DNA of 64,000 bases, taken from the NCBI RefSeq assembly GCF_013375935.1, contig NZ_CP056117.1:1240001-1304000 (forward strand), read 5' to 3'. The position numbers and the translations under genes are program-made. The notes beneath the pieces are model-generated. The model was not told the origin of the DNA, did no database searches, and worked only from the letters and a program-made list of their open reading frames with translations. This DNA comes from Enterobacter cloacae (GTDB taxonomy: Bacteria > Pseudomonadota > Gammaproteobacteria > Enterobacterales > Enterobacteriaceae). The first letter of the stretch is position 1, and each line of letters starts with the position of its first letter. Below, piece after piece: positions 19,109 to 28,777 of the stretch.

Positions 19109-20204
19109 ATGCGTCACTTTATTCAATGGGTTTTCTATCTCAGTCTGCTTTCTCTTTTTGGCATGCTGAGTTTTCATGCGCACGCTCAGGCCTCACCCTG
19201 CCGCACCACGCGCGATCAGTGGGTTGTCCAGGTACCTTACGCCATTGGATATGCTCCCGGCACCGCGGACTGGACGCCGGTTTCCGCGCCGATACAGTCT
19301 ACCGGGGCGGATTTCTACAGCTGCGATGGCGGTAGTGACCCCTGGCGTAGTATCGGATTTGTCGAGCTGTATAAACCCGTCGGCACCGTGATGGGGGAAG
19401 ACGGTGCGCCGCGTCACGTCTACAAAACCCAGATTGACGGCATCGGCTACGCGCTCGGGTTCCGCGAGCAGCAGTACTGTGGTGCGGATGCCGTGCGGTA
19501 TATTGACGGCACCAGCCCGGTAGACGGCAACGAGTCCCGGCGTATCTGCGACGCCTCACAGAACCCTGCCTTTGCCAGCGCCCCAACGTATAAATTGCAG
19601 TTCTGGGTGGTGTTTTACAAAATCCCGACGACCAGCCCCATGCCTGACGATAACGCCAACTCCCAGGAGCAAAACGTCGGATCGCTGGTTTTGCAGGCGG
19701 GAGAAAACAAAGCCAGCGCGACTAACGTCGCGACGCCGGTGCAGATCCGTCTCGCCAGCTTCACGGTCAGGCATACCAGCTGTTCCGTTGGATCCCGCAG
19801 CATTCTGGTACCGATGGGAACCGTAAGCCAGCGTGAATTTCACGGCACAGGCTCCCGCGCCGGGGGGCGGACGCTTCAGCATTCCGGTGACCTGTGAAAA
19901 TAACACGACGGTGAAGATGGGCTTCTTCGGCGATACCGCGCCGGGCAACGATCGGGCGCTGGCGTTAACGAAGCAGCAGGACAGCGCCAGCGGCGTCGGA
20001 ATCGAACTGCTTTACGGCGACAATACCGGTGCGGTTCAGGGGCAGGTGGTGCCGTGGAACACCCCGCAGGTATCGGCGCTTGGACAGGTGGGCGATAACC
20101 AGACGCAGACCTTCTGGTTTGATGCGCATTATATTCAGACCGAAGAGAACGTGACGGCGGGAAAAGCGGATGCGATGGCCACGTTTAACCTGATTTACAA
20201 CTGA
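19109..20204 (+). pseudogene. Fimbrial tip adhesin, split by a +1 frameshift in a G6 run
   Basis: FimH-like two-domain adhesin in two reading frames. Frame one (19109-19897) gives a signal peptide (about 27 residues), a Cys-rich receptor-binding domain and the start of the pilin domain (CSVGSRSILVPMGTVSQ, then FHGTGSRAGG), then runs into 11 out-of-frame residues. The second frame carries the rest of the pilin domain from GRFSIPVTC to a normal C-terminus FNLIYN at 20204. The frames meet at six G at 19862-19867; with five G they join as SRAGGGRFSIPVTC, giving a 364-residue protein. It may be a true inactivation, a slippage switch, or a homopolymer sequencing error. The usher, chaperone and pilin are intact. 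The ATG at 19109 has GAGGAAT upstream. Confidence 0.85.
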
Positions 20205-20205
20205 G

Positions 20206-20232
20206 TTTTCCCCTGCCGCAGCGGCAGGGGAA
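20206..20232 (+). terminator. Stem-loop after the fimbrial operon
   Basis: TTCCCCTGCC and GGCAGGGGAA pair in a 10-bp stem around GCAGC. No long U-run follows on the plus strand, so termination strength is uncertain. It separates the adhesin gene from yibL, which ends 7 bases further on. Confidence 0.6.
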
Positions 20233-20238
20233 GCGGGA

Positions 20239-20601
20239 TCAGAATGCGGTTTTACTAAAACCCGTCATCTCTTTCAGGCCCATTTCGCGGCCAAGCTCGG
20301 TCATCGGGTGCACCACCACCAGGCCACGGACGCTTTTCTTCAGCTTGCCCATGTCGGCCTGCTCTTTTTTGGTGATCGCGCGGCGGTGCGGCATGTTCAT
20401 CAGCTTCTGCGCTTCTTTGCTCAGCTTCTGGCCTTTCACTTCGCGCAGGCGCTCGATTTCCGCTTCCAGCTTCACGGACTCTTTTTCCAGCTCGGCATAC
20501 TTCTCGGCGGCATCGACCAGAGAGAGGTCGGCCATCTGGTGGCGGATCAGATCCAGGCGGTCGCTCAGGCGTTTAATTTCGTTCTTTTCGACTTCTTTCA
20601 T
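20239..20601 (-). CDS. yibL: Ribosome-associated protein YibL (DUF2810)
   Basis: Small, highly charged protein of 120 residues, the length of E. coli YibL. The first 70 residues are a predicted coiled coil ([20 protein letters not shown], then long Glu/Lys heptads), followed by a basic region with [20 protein letters not shown]. YibL has been reported to copurify with ribosomes; the exact role is unknown. It lies between the fimbrial genes and mtlR, as it lies near mtlR in E. coli. Confidence 0.92.
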   Translation of the reverse strand: MKEVEKNEIKRLSDRLDLIRHQMADLSLVDAAEKYAELEKESVKLEAEIERLREVKGQKLSKEAQKLMNMPHRRAITKKEQADMGKLKKSVRGLVVVHPMTELGREMGLKEMTGFSKTAF

Positions 20602-20659
20602 GACAAATAACTCTGAAAACGGGGGATTTACAGGGAAGGATACACCAATGTGTGCGGGC

Positions 20660-21250
20660 TTACTTCTGAAACGCTTTTTTTAAGCTGATTTTAGAAATCA
20701 GCTCGGTCAGGGAAAGCACCATGGTGGAGCGGACAACCTGCTGATAACGCTGCTTTTGCATCGCGTACAGCTCAGGGTCGCTGTTATCAAACTGAGGTGC
20801 GGGGGGAAGCGCGGATACACAGTGCAGTTCGCCGAAGGGCCCCAGAATCTCGTCATCGGTAAAGGTGTATTCATTACCGTCATGATTCAGCTCTTCGCGC
20901 AGCGCCATCAGCAGCTCGGCGTCTTCATACTCTTGTCGGTTCAGCACGCCAAGACCATAGATCAGCTTCAGCCGTACCGACAAATCGCCCAGCGGTCCGT
21001 CTCCGTCCAGTAACGGTTCTACAGCATACTTTACCGCGTAGTCGTCTTTGCGAAACACCTGAAGCACCAGAATGTTCACCGCCTCGGTTAACAGCTCGAC
21101 GGCGGCAATCAGGAAACTTCGTACGGTTTTGCCAGCATTCAGACGCTCAAGCACACGATTTTCAAAGGCCTGGGTTTGTTCCATTATTGCCTGCATATCT
21201 GACAATCTGTTATTCGGGCGCAGGCTAGCCTGCGCCGGACTCTGCATCAT
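20660..21250 (-). CDS. mtlR: Mannitol operon repressor
   Basis: MtlR-family regulator that represses mtlADR expression; it lacks a classical DNA-binding motif and is all-helical in relatives. 196 residues versus 195 in E. coli, with long identical blocks such as [20 protein letters not shown] and [20 protein letters not shown]. It overlaps the mtlD stop by 4 bases and is the last gene of the operon. There are two ATGs in a row at its start; either could be used. Confidence 0.95.
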   Translation of the reverse strand: MMQSPAQASLRPNNRLSDMQAIMEQTQAFENRVLERLNAGKTVRSFLIAAVELLTEAVNILVLQVFRKDDYAVKYAVEPLLDGDGPLGDLSVRLKLIYGLGVLNRQEYEDAELLMALREELNHDGNEYTFTDDEILGPFGELHCVSALPPAPQFDNSDPELYAMQKQRYQQVVRSTMVLSLTELISKISLKKAFQK

Positions 21251-22395
21251 TTGGTTGCGTTATATGCGCTTACCGCCTCCGCAACCACGTCGCTGCTGGC
21301 TTCCAGACCGGAGATCTGCGCCAGCGCAGCCTGCGCGCCTTTGCTGTCAATCAGCTGGGCCAGCTCAATCGCCTGCGGATCCTGCTCGCTGCGGTAGTGC
21401 ATCGCCGCGGCAATGCCCTTCACCAGGTTAGCGTGCGGCAGGCCGTACTCCAGCGTGCCCAGCAGCGGTTTAATCAGGCGATCGCCCGCGCTCAGTTTAC
21501 GCAGCGGCTGACGCCCAACGCGCTCAACGTCATCTTTCAGATACGGGTTTTCAAAACGACCGAGGATTTTCTGGATGTATGCTGCATGTTTGTCAGCATC
21601 AAAACCGTAGCGTTTGATCAGCACCGCGCCGCTCTCTTCCATTGCCCCTTTGACCACCGCACGGATGTTCTCGTCAAGGATCGCGTCGCGAATAGTCTGG
21701 TGACCGGCCAATTTCCCGAGGTACGCGGTTATAGCATGCCCGGTGTTCAGCGTGAAGAGTTTACGTTCGACAAATGCCATCAGGTTATCGGTTAATTCCA
21801 TTCCCGGAATGGTCGGCAGCGCGCCTTTAAACTGGGTTTTATCGACGATCCACTCGCTGAAGGTTTCCACGGTGACTTCCAGCGGATCGTGAGTGGCGGA
21901 TTCGGACGGCGGGACGATGCGGTCTACGGCGGAATCCACAAACCCGACGTGCGCTTCAACCCAGGCTTTGTCTTCGTCTGCCACAGCCGCAAGAACGTGG
22001 CCTTTCAGCTGCGTCGTGCCGCGCACCATGTTTTCGCAGGCGATGATGTTCAGCGGGGAGTCGATACCCTGCGCCTTACGCTTCGCCAGGCCTTTTGCGA
22101 TCGCCGGGGCGATACGCTCAAGCACCACCGGACCCACGGCCGTGGTGACCAGATCGACGCTCGCGATGAGGTCAATCACGTCGTCGCCAATGCTGCTGAC
22201 CGCGTTCACGCCGGAGACCGTTTCAACCTGTTCGTTTTCACCCACCACGTGAACCTGATAGCTATGACGGGCATTCAGGGCATCCAGAACCACCTGATTC
22301 ACATCGGCGAACGTCAGGGTAATGCCCGCATCTGCCAGCAATTTACCGATAAAGCCACGACCAATATTACCTGCGCCAAAATGTAATGCTTTCAT
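21247..22395 (-). CDS. mtlD: Mannitol-1-phosphate 5-dehydrogenase
   Basis: NAD-dependent enzyme that oxidises mannitol 1-phosphate, delivered by MtlA, to fructose 6-phosphate. The N-terminal Rossmann motif is [17 protein letters not shown], and the polyol dehydrogenase region includes [16 protein letters not shown] with the catalytic lysine region. The start is set at 22395 so the protein begins MKALHF and has 382 residues, like E. coli; an in-frame ATG 18 bases earlier adds six atypical residues. A repeat-rich gap of 102 bases separates it from mtlA. Confidence 0.96.
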   Translation of the reverse strand: MKALHFGAGNIGRGFIGKLLADAGITLTFADVNQVVLDALNARHSYQVHVVGENEQVETVSGVNAVSSIGDDVIDLIASVDLVTTAVGPVVLERIAPAIAKGLAKRKAQGIDSPLNIIACENMVRGTTQLKGHVLAAVADEDKAWVEAHVGFVDSAVDRIVPPSESATHDPLEVTVETFSEWIVDKTQFKGALPTIPGMELTDNLMAFVERKLFTLNTGHAITAYLGKLAGHQTIRDAILDENIRAVVKGAMEESGAVLIKRYGFDADKHAAYIQKILGRFENPYLKDDVERVGRQPLRKLSAGDRLIKPLLGTLEYGLPHANLVKGIAAAMHYRSEQDPQAIELAQLIDSKGAQAALAQISGLEASSDVVAEAVSAYNATK

Positions 22396-22424
22396 AGTGT
22401 TAACCTTCATCAATGTTTTTACCC

Positions 22425-22487
22425 GAGAGGGCTGGGGTGAGAAACGTTATCCCCTCACCCTAGCCCTCTCCCCGGAGGGGAGAGGGA
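22425..22487. repeat. Dispersed palindromic repeat, copy 1, forming two alternative hairpins (mtlA-mtlD gap)
   Basis: Two overlapping stems can form. Arm 22425-22441 (GAGAGGGCTGGGGTGAG) pairs with 22454-22470 over 17 positions with one non-Watson-Crick pair. Arm 22464-22473 (CCCTCTCCCC) pairs perfectly with 22477-22486 (GGGGAGAGGG). The segment 22464-22470 is shared, so the two stems exclude each other. Related sequence recurs at 25506-25527, 31411-31437 and 37820-37853. Confidence 0.8.
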
Positions 22488-22497
22488 GGAGACGCTG

Positions 22498-24405
22498 TTA
22501 TTTGTTAAGCAGTGCCAGTACTTCTTCCACGCTGGTGGTATTGGCCAGACGCTCAATGACGGTTTCATCGTCCAGGGCGTTGGTCAGGCTGGTAATCACC
22601 TGAATGTGCTCGTTGTTGCGAGCGGCGATACCAATCACCAGACGGGCGATGTCGTCCTCTTCTTCACCGAAGCGCACGCCGTCCGGATACTGGCAGAACA
22701 CCACGCCGGTTTTCAGCACGCGGTCTTTCGCTTCAACCGTACCGTGCGGCACCGCGATGGATTCACCCAGGTAGGTTGGGGTCAGTTTTTCGCGTTCCAG
22801 CATGGCGTCAACGTATTCAGGCTGAACGTAGCCGCCTTTCACCAGCTGCTCGCCGGCAAAGCGAATGGCCTCTTCTTTATTGGTCGCGGTGCGGCCAAGG
22901 AAGATGTTTTCTGCGCCCAGCCTGAACAGGTGCGCGTTGCTCTCGTCGAAGCTGTCCTGAAGGCTGGTACGCACCTTCACTTCGTTATCTTCATGGCGCT
23001 GCGCCGCCACCAGACGTTCGGTCAGGCTGGAGTACAGGCCGCTGTCCAGGAAGTTGGTCAGGGAAATGTGCTGCGCCTGCGGCACCTGACGCATGGCGCG
23101 TTCGGTCAGATCGCGGTGCGTGATGACCAGGTCAACGTCCGGCGGCAGGCTGTTAATCGCGCTGTTGGTAACGGAGATGTTGGTCAGACCCGCATCCTGC
23201 ACTTTCTTACGCAGCACGCCCGCACCCATTGCGCTGGAACCCATACCGGCATCGCAGGCAACGATGATTTTACGCACGTGGCTCAGGTCGTTAGAGACAT
23301 CACCGGCCGCCAGCGGGGTCGCGCCTTTGGATTCCGCCTTCATGTCATGCATACGACGGGTTGCCGCTTCGATATCGTCGTCTTCTTTCACTTTGCTGGT
23401 TTTCAGCAGGATGGCAGAGACAACGAAGGAGACCGCCATGGCCGCACAGATCGCCGCGATATTGGCGAAGTAGGCGCCTTTCGGGGTCATCGCCAGCACC
23501 GCCAGGATAGAGCCTGGGGAAGCCGGAGAGACCAGACCGCCGCCCAGCACGCTCAGGGTGAACACGCCGGTCATACCGCCGAGGATAACGGCCAGGATCA
23601 GGCGTGGGTTCATCAGCACGTACGGGAAGTAAATTTCGTGAATACCGCCCAGGAAGTGGATGATTGCCGCGCCGCCAGCAGACTGCTTCGCGCTGCCGCG
23701 ACCGAAGAACATATATGCCAGCAGAACGCCCATGCCCGGACCCGGGTTGGCTTCAATCAGGAAGAAGATGGACTTGCCGAGATCGTGAGACTGCTGAATA
23801 CCCAGCGGCGAGAAGATACCGTGGTTGATGGCGTTGTTCAGGAACAGGATTTTCGCCGGTTCAACAAAGATAGACGCCAGCGGCAGCATGTCGTGCGCCA
23901 CCATGAAGTTAACGCCCGCTGCCAGCAGCTTGGACAGCACTTCAACGGCCGGACCAATGCCGAGGAACGCCAGAATCGCGAGGATCATCCCGATGATGCC
24001 CGCGGAGAAGTTGTTCACCAGCATTTCGAAGCCGGACTTGATTTTGCCATCAACCCAGACGTCGAATTTCTTAATGGCCCAGCCGCCCAGAGGACCGGCA
24101 ATCATCGCGCCGAGGAACATCGGCATATCCGCACCGACGATAACACCCATGGTTGTGATGGCACCCACTACGCCGCCACGGTCACCGCCTACCAGACGAC
24201 CACCGGTATAACCGATGAGCAGCGGCAGCAGGTAAGTAATCATTGGGCCAACAAGCTTCGCCAGCGTTTCGTTAGGCAACCACCCTGTCGGAATAAACAA
24301 TGCGGTGATAATACCCCACGCGATAAACGCGCCGATATTTGGCATCACCATGTTGCTGAGGAAACGACCAAAGCTTTGAACTTTGATCTTGAAATCGGAT
24401 GACAT
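22498..24405 (-). CDS. mtlA: Mannitol-specific PTS enzyme IICBA
   Basis: Membrane permease and phosphotransferase that takes up mannitol and releases mannitol 1-phosphate. Domain order is IIC (membrane, about residues 1-340, with the substrate motif GGIHEIYFPYVLMNP), then IIB with phospho-Cys384 in ACDAGMGSSAMGAG, then IIA with phospho-His554 in IAVPHGTVEAKD. 635 residues (E. coli 637), all key residues present. First gene of mtlADR, with five CRP-like sites in the 436-base upstream region, so strong catabolite control is expected, with repression by MtlR. Confidence 0.98.
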   Translation of the reverse strand: MSSDFKIKVQSFGRFLSNMVMPNIGAFIAWGIITALFIPTGWLPNETLAKLVGPMITYLLPLLIGYTGGRLVGGDRGGVVGAITTMGVIVGADMPMFLGAMIAGPLGGWAIKKFDVWVDGKIKSGFEMLVNNFSAGIIGMILAILAFLGIGPAVEVLSKLLAAGVNFMVAHDMLPLASIFVEPAKILFLNNAINHGIFSPLGIQQSHDLGKSIFFLIEANPGPGMGVLLAYMFFGRGSAKQSAGGAAIIHFLGGIHEIYFPYVLMNPRLILAVILGGMTGVFTLSVLGGGLVSPASPGSILAVLAMTPKGAYFANIAAICAAMAVSFVVSAILLKTSKVKEDDDIEAATRRMHDMKAESKGATPLAAGDVSNDLSHVRKIIVACDAGMGSSAMGAGVLRKKVQDAGLTNISVTNSAINSLPPDVDLVITHRDLTERAMRQVPQAQHISLTNFLDSGLYSSLTERLVAAQRHEDNEVKVRTSLQDSFDESNAHLFRLGAENIFLGRTATNKEEAIRFAGEQLVKGGYVQPEYVDAMLEREKLTPTYLGESIAVPHGTVEAKDRVLKTGVVFCQYPDGVRFGEEEDDIARLVIGIAARNNEHIQVITSLTNALDDETVIERLANTTSVEEVLALLNK

Positions 24406-24498
24406 AAAACACCCCTTCTTATGTTTACGCTTAGGCTTGCGGCCCGAGGTTTATCGTTAATGTGCGGCGGCAGAGGTAGCCGGGCCCTGTTCTGATGC

Positions 24499-24514
24499 TG
24501 TGAAATCTGGCACT
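24499..24514. promoter_or_regulatory. CRP-like site 1 (mtlA-proximal)
   Basis: TGTGAAATCTGGCACT: perfect left half TGTGA with six-base spacer and a degenerate right half (consensus TGTGAN6TCACA). It is nearest to mtlA. Confidence 0.5.
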
Positions 24515-24547
24515 GAATCGTTCAACTGTCCAGACAGCGAAATTTTG

Positions 24548-24563
24548 TGTGATCGTCGTCACG
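24548..24563. promoter_or_regulatory. CRP-like site 2
   Basis: TGTGATCGTCGTCACG matches TGTGAN6TCACA at nine of ten defined positions. Confidence 0.7.
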
Positions 24564-24591
24564 TAAATGTAGGGGGTGAGGATATTAATGA

Positions 24592-24607
24592 AGTGATCGT
24601 GATCACA
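24592..24607. promoter_or_regulatory. CRP-like site 3
   Basis: AGTGATCGTGATCACA matches TGTGAN6TCACA at nine of ten defined positions. Confidence 0.7.
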
Positions 24608-24664
24608 TATCAGGTGTGTAAAAAAAATACATCGCGCGAAATTTAGTCAGAGCAGGCGCTTTTT

Positions 24665-24680
24665 TGTGATGATTATCACA
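24665..24680. promoter_or_regulatory. CRP-like site 4
   Basis: TGTGATGATTATCACA is a perfect match to TGTGAN6TCACA. Confidence 0.8.
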
Positions 24681-24708
24681 TTGCCAGGTTGGCGCTTTGT
24701 TTTCGAGT

Positions 24709-24724
24709 TGTGACTGAATTCACA
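24709..24724. promoter_or_regulatory. CRP-like site 5 (yibF-proximal)
   Basis: TGTGACTGAATTCACA is a perfect match to TGTGAN6TCACA. It lies about 120 bases before yibF and could also affect that gene. Confidence 0.8.
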
Positions 24725-24841
24725 AAATATTTTTATGCAGATTTCTCCCGTATCACCTAACGGCAGGAATGCGATACGCCTGCCTGCCTTTTTTCCCGGC
24801 TTGATCCATACTGACCTCTTTGTGGGCATTAAGGATAAGCA

Positions 24842-25450
24842 ATGAAACTCATCGGCAGTTATACCAGTCCTTTCGTGCGTAAAATTTCGATTCTCCTGCT
24901 GGAGAAAGGGATCGAATTTGAATTTGTGAATGAACAGCCGTACAGCGCTGAGAACGGCGTTGCGCAGTACAACCCGCTGGGGAAAGTTCCGGCGCTGGTA
25001 ACGGACGAGGGCGACTACTGGTTTGACTCCCCAATTATTGCGGAGTACGTCGAGCTGCTCGGCGTTGCACCAGCTATGCTGCCAGCGGATCCCAAAGCGG
25101 CGCTGGCGATGAAGCAAATCGAGGCCCTGGCGGATGGCATTATGGATGCGGCGCTAGCCTCCGTGCGCGAGCAGGCAAGGCCTGCCGCACAGCAGTCAGA
25201 GAACGAACTGCTGCGCCAGCGTGAAAAAATCAGCCGCAGCCTCGATATGTGCGAACAGCTGATCCGCGACGGCAAAATTCAAAGCGATAGCCTGAATCTG
25301 GCGACGATTGCCATCGCCTGCGCCATTGGCTACCTCAATTTCCGCCGCGTCTCCCCCGGCTGGTGCGTGGATCGTCCCCTGCTGGTCAAACTCGCGGAGA
25401 CGCTCTTCCAGCGCGAAAGTTTTGCCCGTACTGAACCACCAAAGGCTTGA
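24842..25450 (+). CDS. yibF: Glutathione S-transferase-like protein YibF
   Basis: GST-family protein, 202 residues as in E. coli YibF. The N-terminal thioredoxin-like domain has [19 protein letters not shown] (Ser/Thr at the usual active-site loop), [10 protein letters not shown] with the cis-proline, and FDSPIIAEY that binds the glutathione gamma-glutamyl group. The helical C-terminal domain follows. The physiological substrate is unknown. In E. coli K-12 yibF and selA are separated by the rhsA region; here selA follows after 103 bases. Confidence 0.93.
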   Translation: MKLIGSYTSPFVRKISILLLEKGIEFEFVNEQPYSAENGVAQYNPLGKVPALVTDEGDYWFDSPIIAEYVELLGVAPAMLPADPKAALAMKQIEALADGIMDAALASVREQARPAAQQSENELLRQREKISRSLDMCEQLIRDGKIQSDSLNLATIAIACAIGYLNFRRVSPGWCVDRPLLVKLAETLFQRESFARTEPPKA

Positions 25451-25505
25451 CGCGGGTTATAACACTTCCTGGCGGGAGGCGGTACAATCCCCCCACATGT
25501 TAACT

Positions 25506-25527
25506 CCCTCTCCCGTTGGGAGGGGGG
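25506..25527. repeat. Dispersed palindromic repeat, copy 2 (yibF-selA gap)
   Basis: CCCTCTCCCGTTGGGAGGG forms a short hairpin. It shares the CCCTCTCCC core with the copies at 22452, 31411 and 37820 but is truncated. It lies about 30 bases before the selA start. Confidence 0.6.
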
Positions 25528-25553
25528 AAGATATTTACTCGCCAGGCGCATTC

Positions 25554-26939
25554 ATGACTACTCATCATTCCCTCTACAGCCAGATCCCCGCAACCGATCG
25601 TCTGCTTCGAGATCCGAACATTGCCGCGGTGCTGGCGCGGTTCGGCCACGCTGCGACGGTCGACATGCTACGCCAGCTTCAGGGCGACGCGCGTCGCCAT
25701 ATTCAGGCTGAAAACGCGCTTCCCGGCTGGTGCGCGGGGTGGGTGCAGGAGGTTGAACGCAGGCTGAGCGAGCACGCGCAAAGCGCCTTGCGCCCCGTTA
25801 TTAACCTGACGGGCACGGTACTGCACACCAATCTCGGCCGGGCACAGCAGGCGGAAGACGCCATTGAGGCAGTGGCCCAGGCCATGCGCTCGCCGGTGAC
25901 GCTGGAGTACGATCTGGACGGCGCCGGGCGCGGGCATCGCGATCGCGCGCTGGCGGATCTTCTCTGCCAGATTACTGGCGCGGAAGATGCCTGCATTGTG
26001 AATAACAACGCGGCGGCGGTGCTGCTGATGCTGGCGGCCACCGCGAGCGGGAAAGAGGTTGTAGTATCCCGCGGCGAGCTGGTCGAAATTGGCGGGGCGT
26101 TTCGTATTCCGGATGTGATGCGCCAGGCGGGATGCACGCTGCATGAGGTGGGCACGACCAACCGCACCCATGCAAAAGATTATCGTGCCGCGGTAAATGA
26201 GAACACCGCGCTGCTGATGAAGGTGCATACCAGCAATTACCACATCGAAGGGTTTACCAAAACGGTGGAAGAAGCCGGGCTGGCCGCCATCGGGCGCGAG
26301 CTCGGCGTGCCGGTCATAGCCGATCTGGGCAGCGGTTCGCTGGTGGATATGCGCCAGTACGGTTTGCCAAAAGAGCCAATGGTGCAGGAGGCGATCGCCG
26401 CCGGCGTGAGCCTGGTCAGTTTCTCCGGCGACAAGCTGCTGGGCGGGCCGCAGGCGGGAATTATTGTCGGCAAGCGCGAGCTGATTGCGCAGCTACAGCA
26501 GCACCCGCTGAAGCGCGCCCTGCGTGCCGATAAAATGACGCTGGCCGCGCTGGAAGCGACGCTGCGGCTCTATCTGCATCCGGAAAAACTGGCTGACCGC
26601 CTGCCCACGCTGCGGTTGTTAAGCCGTGATGCGGCTTCCATTCGCGCGCAGGCGCAAAGGCTGCTGCCGCAGGTTGCGCCGCATTACCCTGAGTTCGAGG
26701 TGCGGAGTGAACCCTGCCTTTCGCAAATTGGCAGCGGCTCGCTGCCCGTGGACCGGCTGCCGAGCGAAGCGCTGACGTTCACCCCGCGCGACGGGCGCGG
26801 AAGCCAGCTTGAGGCGCTGTCGGCGCGCTGGCGCGCCTTACCGACGCCGGTCATTGGCCGTATCGGTGATGGTCGCCTGTGGCTGGATTTACGCTGTCTT
26901 GAAGATGAAGTGCGGTTTCTGGAGATGATGTTGAAATGA
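25554..26939 (+). CDS. selA: L-seryl-tRNA(Sec) selenium transferase
   Basis: PLP enzyme that converts seryl-tRNA(Sec) to selenocysteinyl-tRNA(Sec) with selenophosphate. The PLP lysine lies in [14 protein letters not shown] (near residue 293). Other conserved blocks are [19 protein letters not shown] and [14 protein letters not shown]. The open frame extends further left, but ATG 25554 ([20 protein letters not shown]) matches the E. coli N-terminus and gives 461 residues (E. coli 463). The stop overlaps selB by 4 bases, so the two are coupled. The encoded pathway serves selenoproteins such as formate dehydrogenases, which are not in this window. Confidence 0.96.
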   Translation: MTTHHSLYSQIPATDRLLRDPNIAAVLARFGHAATVDMLRQLQGDARRHIQAENALPGWCAGWVQEVERRLSEHAQSALRPVINLTGTVLHTNLGRAQQAEDAIEAVAQAMRSPVTLEYDLDGAGRGHRDRALADLLCQITGAEDACIVNNNAAAVLLMLAATASGKEVVVSRGELVEIGGAFRIPDVMRQAGCTLHEVGTTNRTHAKDYRAAVNENTALLMKVHTSNYHIEGFTKTVEEAGLAAIGRELGVPVIADLGSGSLVDMRQYGLPKEPMVQEAIAAGVSLVSFSGDKLLGGPQAGIIVGKRELIAQLQQHPLKRALRADKMTLAALEATLRLYLHPEKLADRLPTLRLLSRDAASIRAQAQRLLPQVAPHYPEFEVRSEPCLSQIGSGSLPVDRLPSEALTFTPRDGRGSQLEALSARWRALPTPVIGRIGDGRLWLDLRCLEDEVRFLEMMLK

Positions 26940-28774
26940 TTATTGCCACCGCCGGTCACGTTGACCACGGCAAAACCACGTTACTGCAGGCGATTACGGG
27001 CGTAAATGCCGACCGTCTGCCGGAAGAGAAAAAGCGCGGCATGACCATTGACCTGGGCTATGCCTACTGGCCGCAGCCCGATGGCCGCGTGCTGGGCTTT
27101 ATTGACGTGCCCGGCCACGAAAAGTTTCTTTCCAATATGCTCGCGGGCGTGGGCGGTATCGATCACGCTCTGCTGGTGGTCGCGTGCGACGACGGCGTGA
27201 TGGCGCAAACGCGCGAGCATCTGGCGATCCTCCAGCTGACGGGAAACCCGCAGTTAACCGTAGCCCTCACCAAAGCGGACCGCGTGGACGACGCGCGTAT
27301 CGACGAGGTACGCGCTGAGCTGCAGGCGACGCTACGCGAATATGGTTTTATGGATGCTGCACTTTTCGTCACCGTGGCGACAGAAGGGCGCGGTATCGAC
27401 GCCCTTCGCGACCATTTGCAGCAGATCCCGTCTCGTGAGCATGCCGGCCATCACCGCTTCCGCCTGGCCATCGACAGGGCGTTTACCGTTAAGGGGGCGG
27501 GGCTGGTGGTAACCGGCACCGCGCTGAGCGGGGAAGTTAACGTGGGCGATACCCTGTGGCTGACGGGCGTTAGCAAACCCATGCGCGTGCGCGGGCTGCA
27601 TGCGCAAAACCAGCCGGTAGAGCGGGCCCACGCCGGGCAGCGTATCGCCCTGAACATTGCGGGTGATGCGGAGAAAGAGCAGCTCAGCCGCGGCGACTGG
27701 CTGATGGCTGACGCCCCGCCAGAGCCGTCTGAGCGTGTAATCGTCTCTCTTCAGACCCACACGCCGCTGGCCCAGTGGCAGCCGCTGCACATCCACCACG
27801 CGGCCAGCCATATCACCGGCCGCGTGTCGCTGCTGGAAAACGATCTCGCCGAGCTGGTGTTCGATTCCCCGCTCTGGCTTGCGGATAACGACCGCCTGGT
27901 TCTGCGTGACATCTCCGCGCGCGAAACCCTGGCGGGCGCCCGCGTGGTAATGCTGAATCCGCCCCGTCGCGGCAAGCGTAAGCCCGAGTATTTACAGTGG
28001 CTGGCCGCGCTGGCCAGGGCCCATGATGATAAATCCACGTTAGATGCCCATCTTGAGCGCGGTGCGGTGGATCTGACCGCGTTCGCCTGGGCGCGCCAGC
28101 TCAGCGGCGAAGGGCTGCGCCTCCTGACGCAGGAGCCCGGCTTTATTCAGGCCGGTAACAGCCTGCTGAATGCGCCGGTGGCGGCGGGCTGGCAGCGCAA
28201 AGTGCTGAGCACGCTGGCGAACTACCACGAACAGCATCAGGATGAGCCAGGCCCGGGCCGTGAACGTCTGCGGCGCATGGCGTTGCCTATGGAAGACGAC
28301 GCGCTGGTGCTGCTGCTGATTGAAAACATGCGCGCCAGCGGGGCGATCGCAAGCCACCACGGCTGGCTGCACCTGCCCGATCACAAGGCCGGTTTTACCG
28401 CCGACCAGGAAGCGGTCTGGCAGAAAGTGGCGGCGCTGTTTGGCGATGAACCCTGGTGGGTGCGCGATCTGGCGCGTGAAACCGGTACCGATGAGCAGCT
28501 GATGCGTCAGGTGCTGCGCCATGCGGCGCAGCAGGGCATGATTGTGGCGATCGTGAAAGATCGTTATTACCGCAACGATCGGATCGTGGCGTTCGCGAAC
28601 CTGATCCGGGAGCTGGATCGGGAGCGCGGATCGACCTGCGCCGCCGACTTCCGCGATCGGCTGAACGTGGGGCGCAAGCTGGCGATTCAGATCCTGGAGT
28701 ACTTCAACCGCATCGGGTTTACGCGTCGCCGGGGCAATGACCATGTGTTACGCGACGCGCAGCTGTTCCCGTAA
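26936..28774 (+). CDS. selB: Selenocysteine-specific elongation factor
   Basis: GTPase that brings selenocysteinyl-tRNA to UGA codons by binding the SECIS hairpin in the mRNA. The EF-Tu-like part (about residues 1-350) shows G1 [10 protein letters not shown] at residues 7-16, DVPGHEKF (G3) and TKAD (G4). The C-terminal third consists of winged-helix domains that bind SECIS RNA (e.g. [20 protein letters not shown]). 612 residues versus 614 in E. coli. Coupled to selA. It ends 3 bases before the convergent ROK kinase gene. Confidence 0.97.
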   Translation: MIIATAGHVDHGKTTLLQAITGVNADRLPEEKKRGMTIDLGYAYWPQPDGRVLGFIDVPGHEKFLSNMLAGVGGIDHALLVVACDDGVMAQTREHLAILQLTGNPQLTVALTKADRVDDARIDEVRAELQATLREYGFMDAALFVTVATEGRGIDALRDHLQQIPSREHAGHHRFRLAIDRAFTVKGAGLVVTGTALSGEVNVGDTLWLTGVSKPMRVRGLHAQNQPVERAHAGQRIALNIAGDAEKEQLSRGDWLMADAPPEPSERVIVSLQTHTPLAQWQPLHIHHAASHITGRVSLLENDLAELVFDSPLWLADNDRLVLRDISARETLAGARVVMLNPPRRGKRKPEYLQWLAALARAHDDKSTLDAHLERGAVDLTAFAWARQLSGEGLRLLTQEPGFIQAGNSLLNAPVAAGWQRKVLSTLANYHEQHQDEPGPGRERLRRMALPMEDDALVLLLIENMRASGAIASHHGWLHLPDHKAGFTADQEAVWQKVAALFGDEPWWVRDLARETGTDEQLMRQVLRHAAQQGMIVAIVKDRYYRNDRIVAFANLIRELDRERGSTCAADFRDRLNVGRKLAIQILEYFNRIGFTRRRGNDHVLRDAQLFP

Positions 28775-28777
28775 GCG

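Larger units (their letters stand above)
24406..24841. promoter_or_regulatory. mtlA-yibF divergent control region
   Basis: A 436-base region between divergent mtlA and yibF with no gene of its own. It contains five CRP-like sites spread over 226 bases (listed separately), as described for the E. coli mtl promoter. The mtlA promoter should lie left of the first site, within about 24420-24495. The yibF promoter is not obvious. Confidence 0.75.

Noticed and set aside
19833-20204. Separate 123-residue fimbrial protein
   Set aside because: It starts inside the pilin domain, lacks a signal peptide and lacks the first cysteine; it is the C-terminal part of the frameshifted adhesin.
22606-24402. 598-codon open frame antisense to mtlA
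   Set aside because: It mirrors mtlA exactly in extent, and the product is His/Arg/Gln-rich with no domain; mtlA itself has all catalytic residues.
25308-25553. N-terminal extension of SelA inside yibF
   Set aside because: The extra 82 residues overlap yibF in another frame and are unlike SelA; ATG 25554 gives the known N-terminus.
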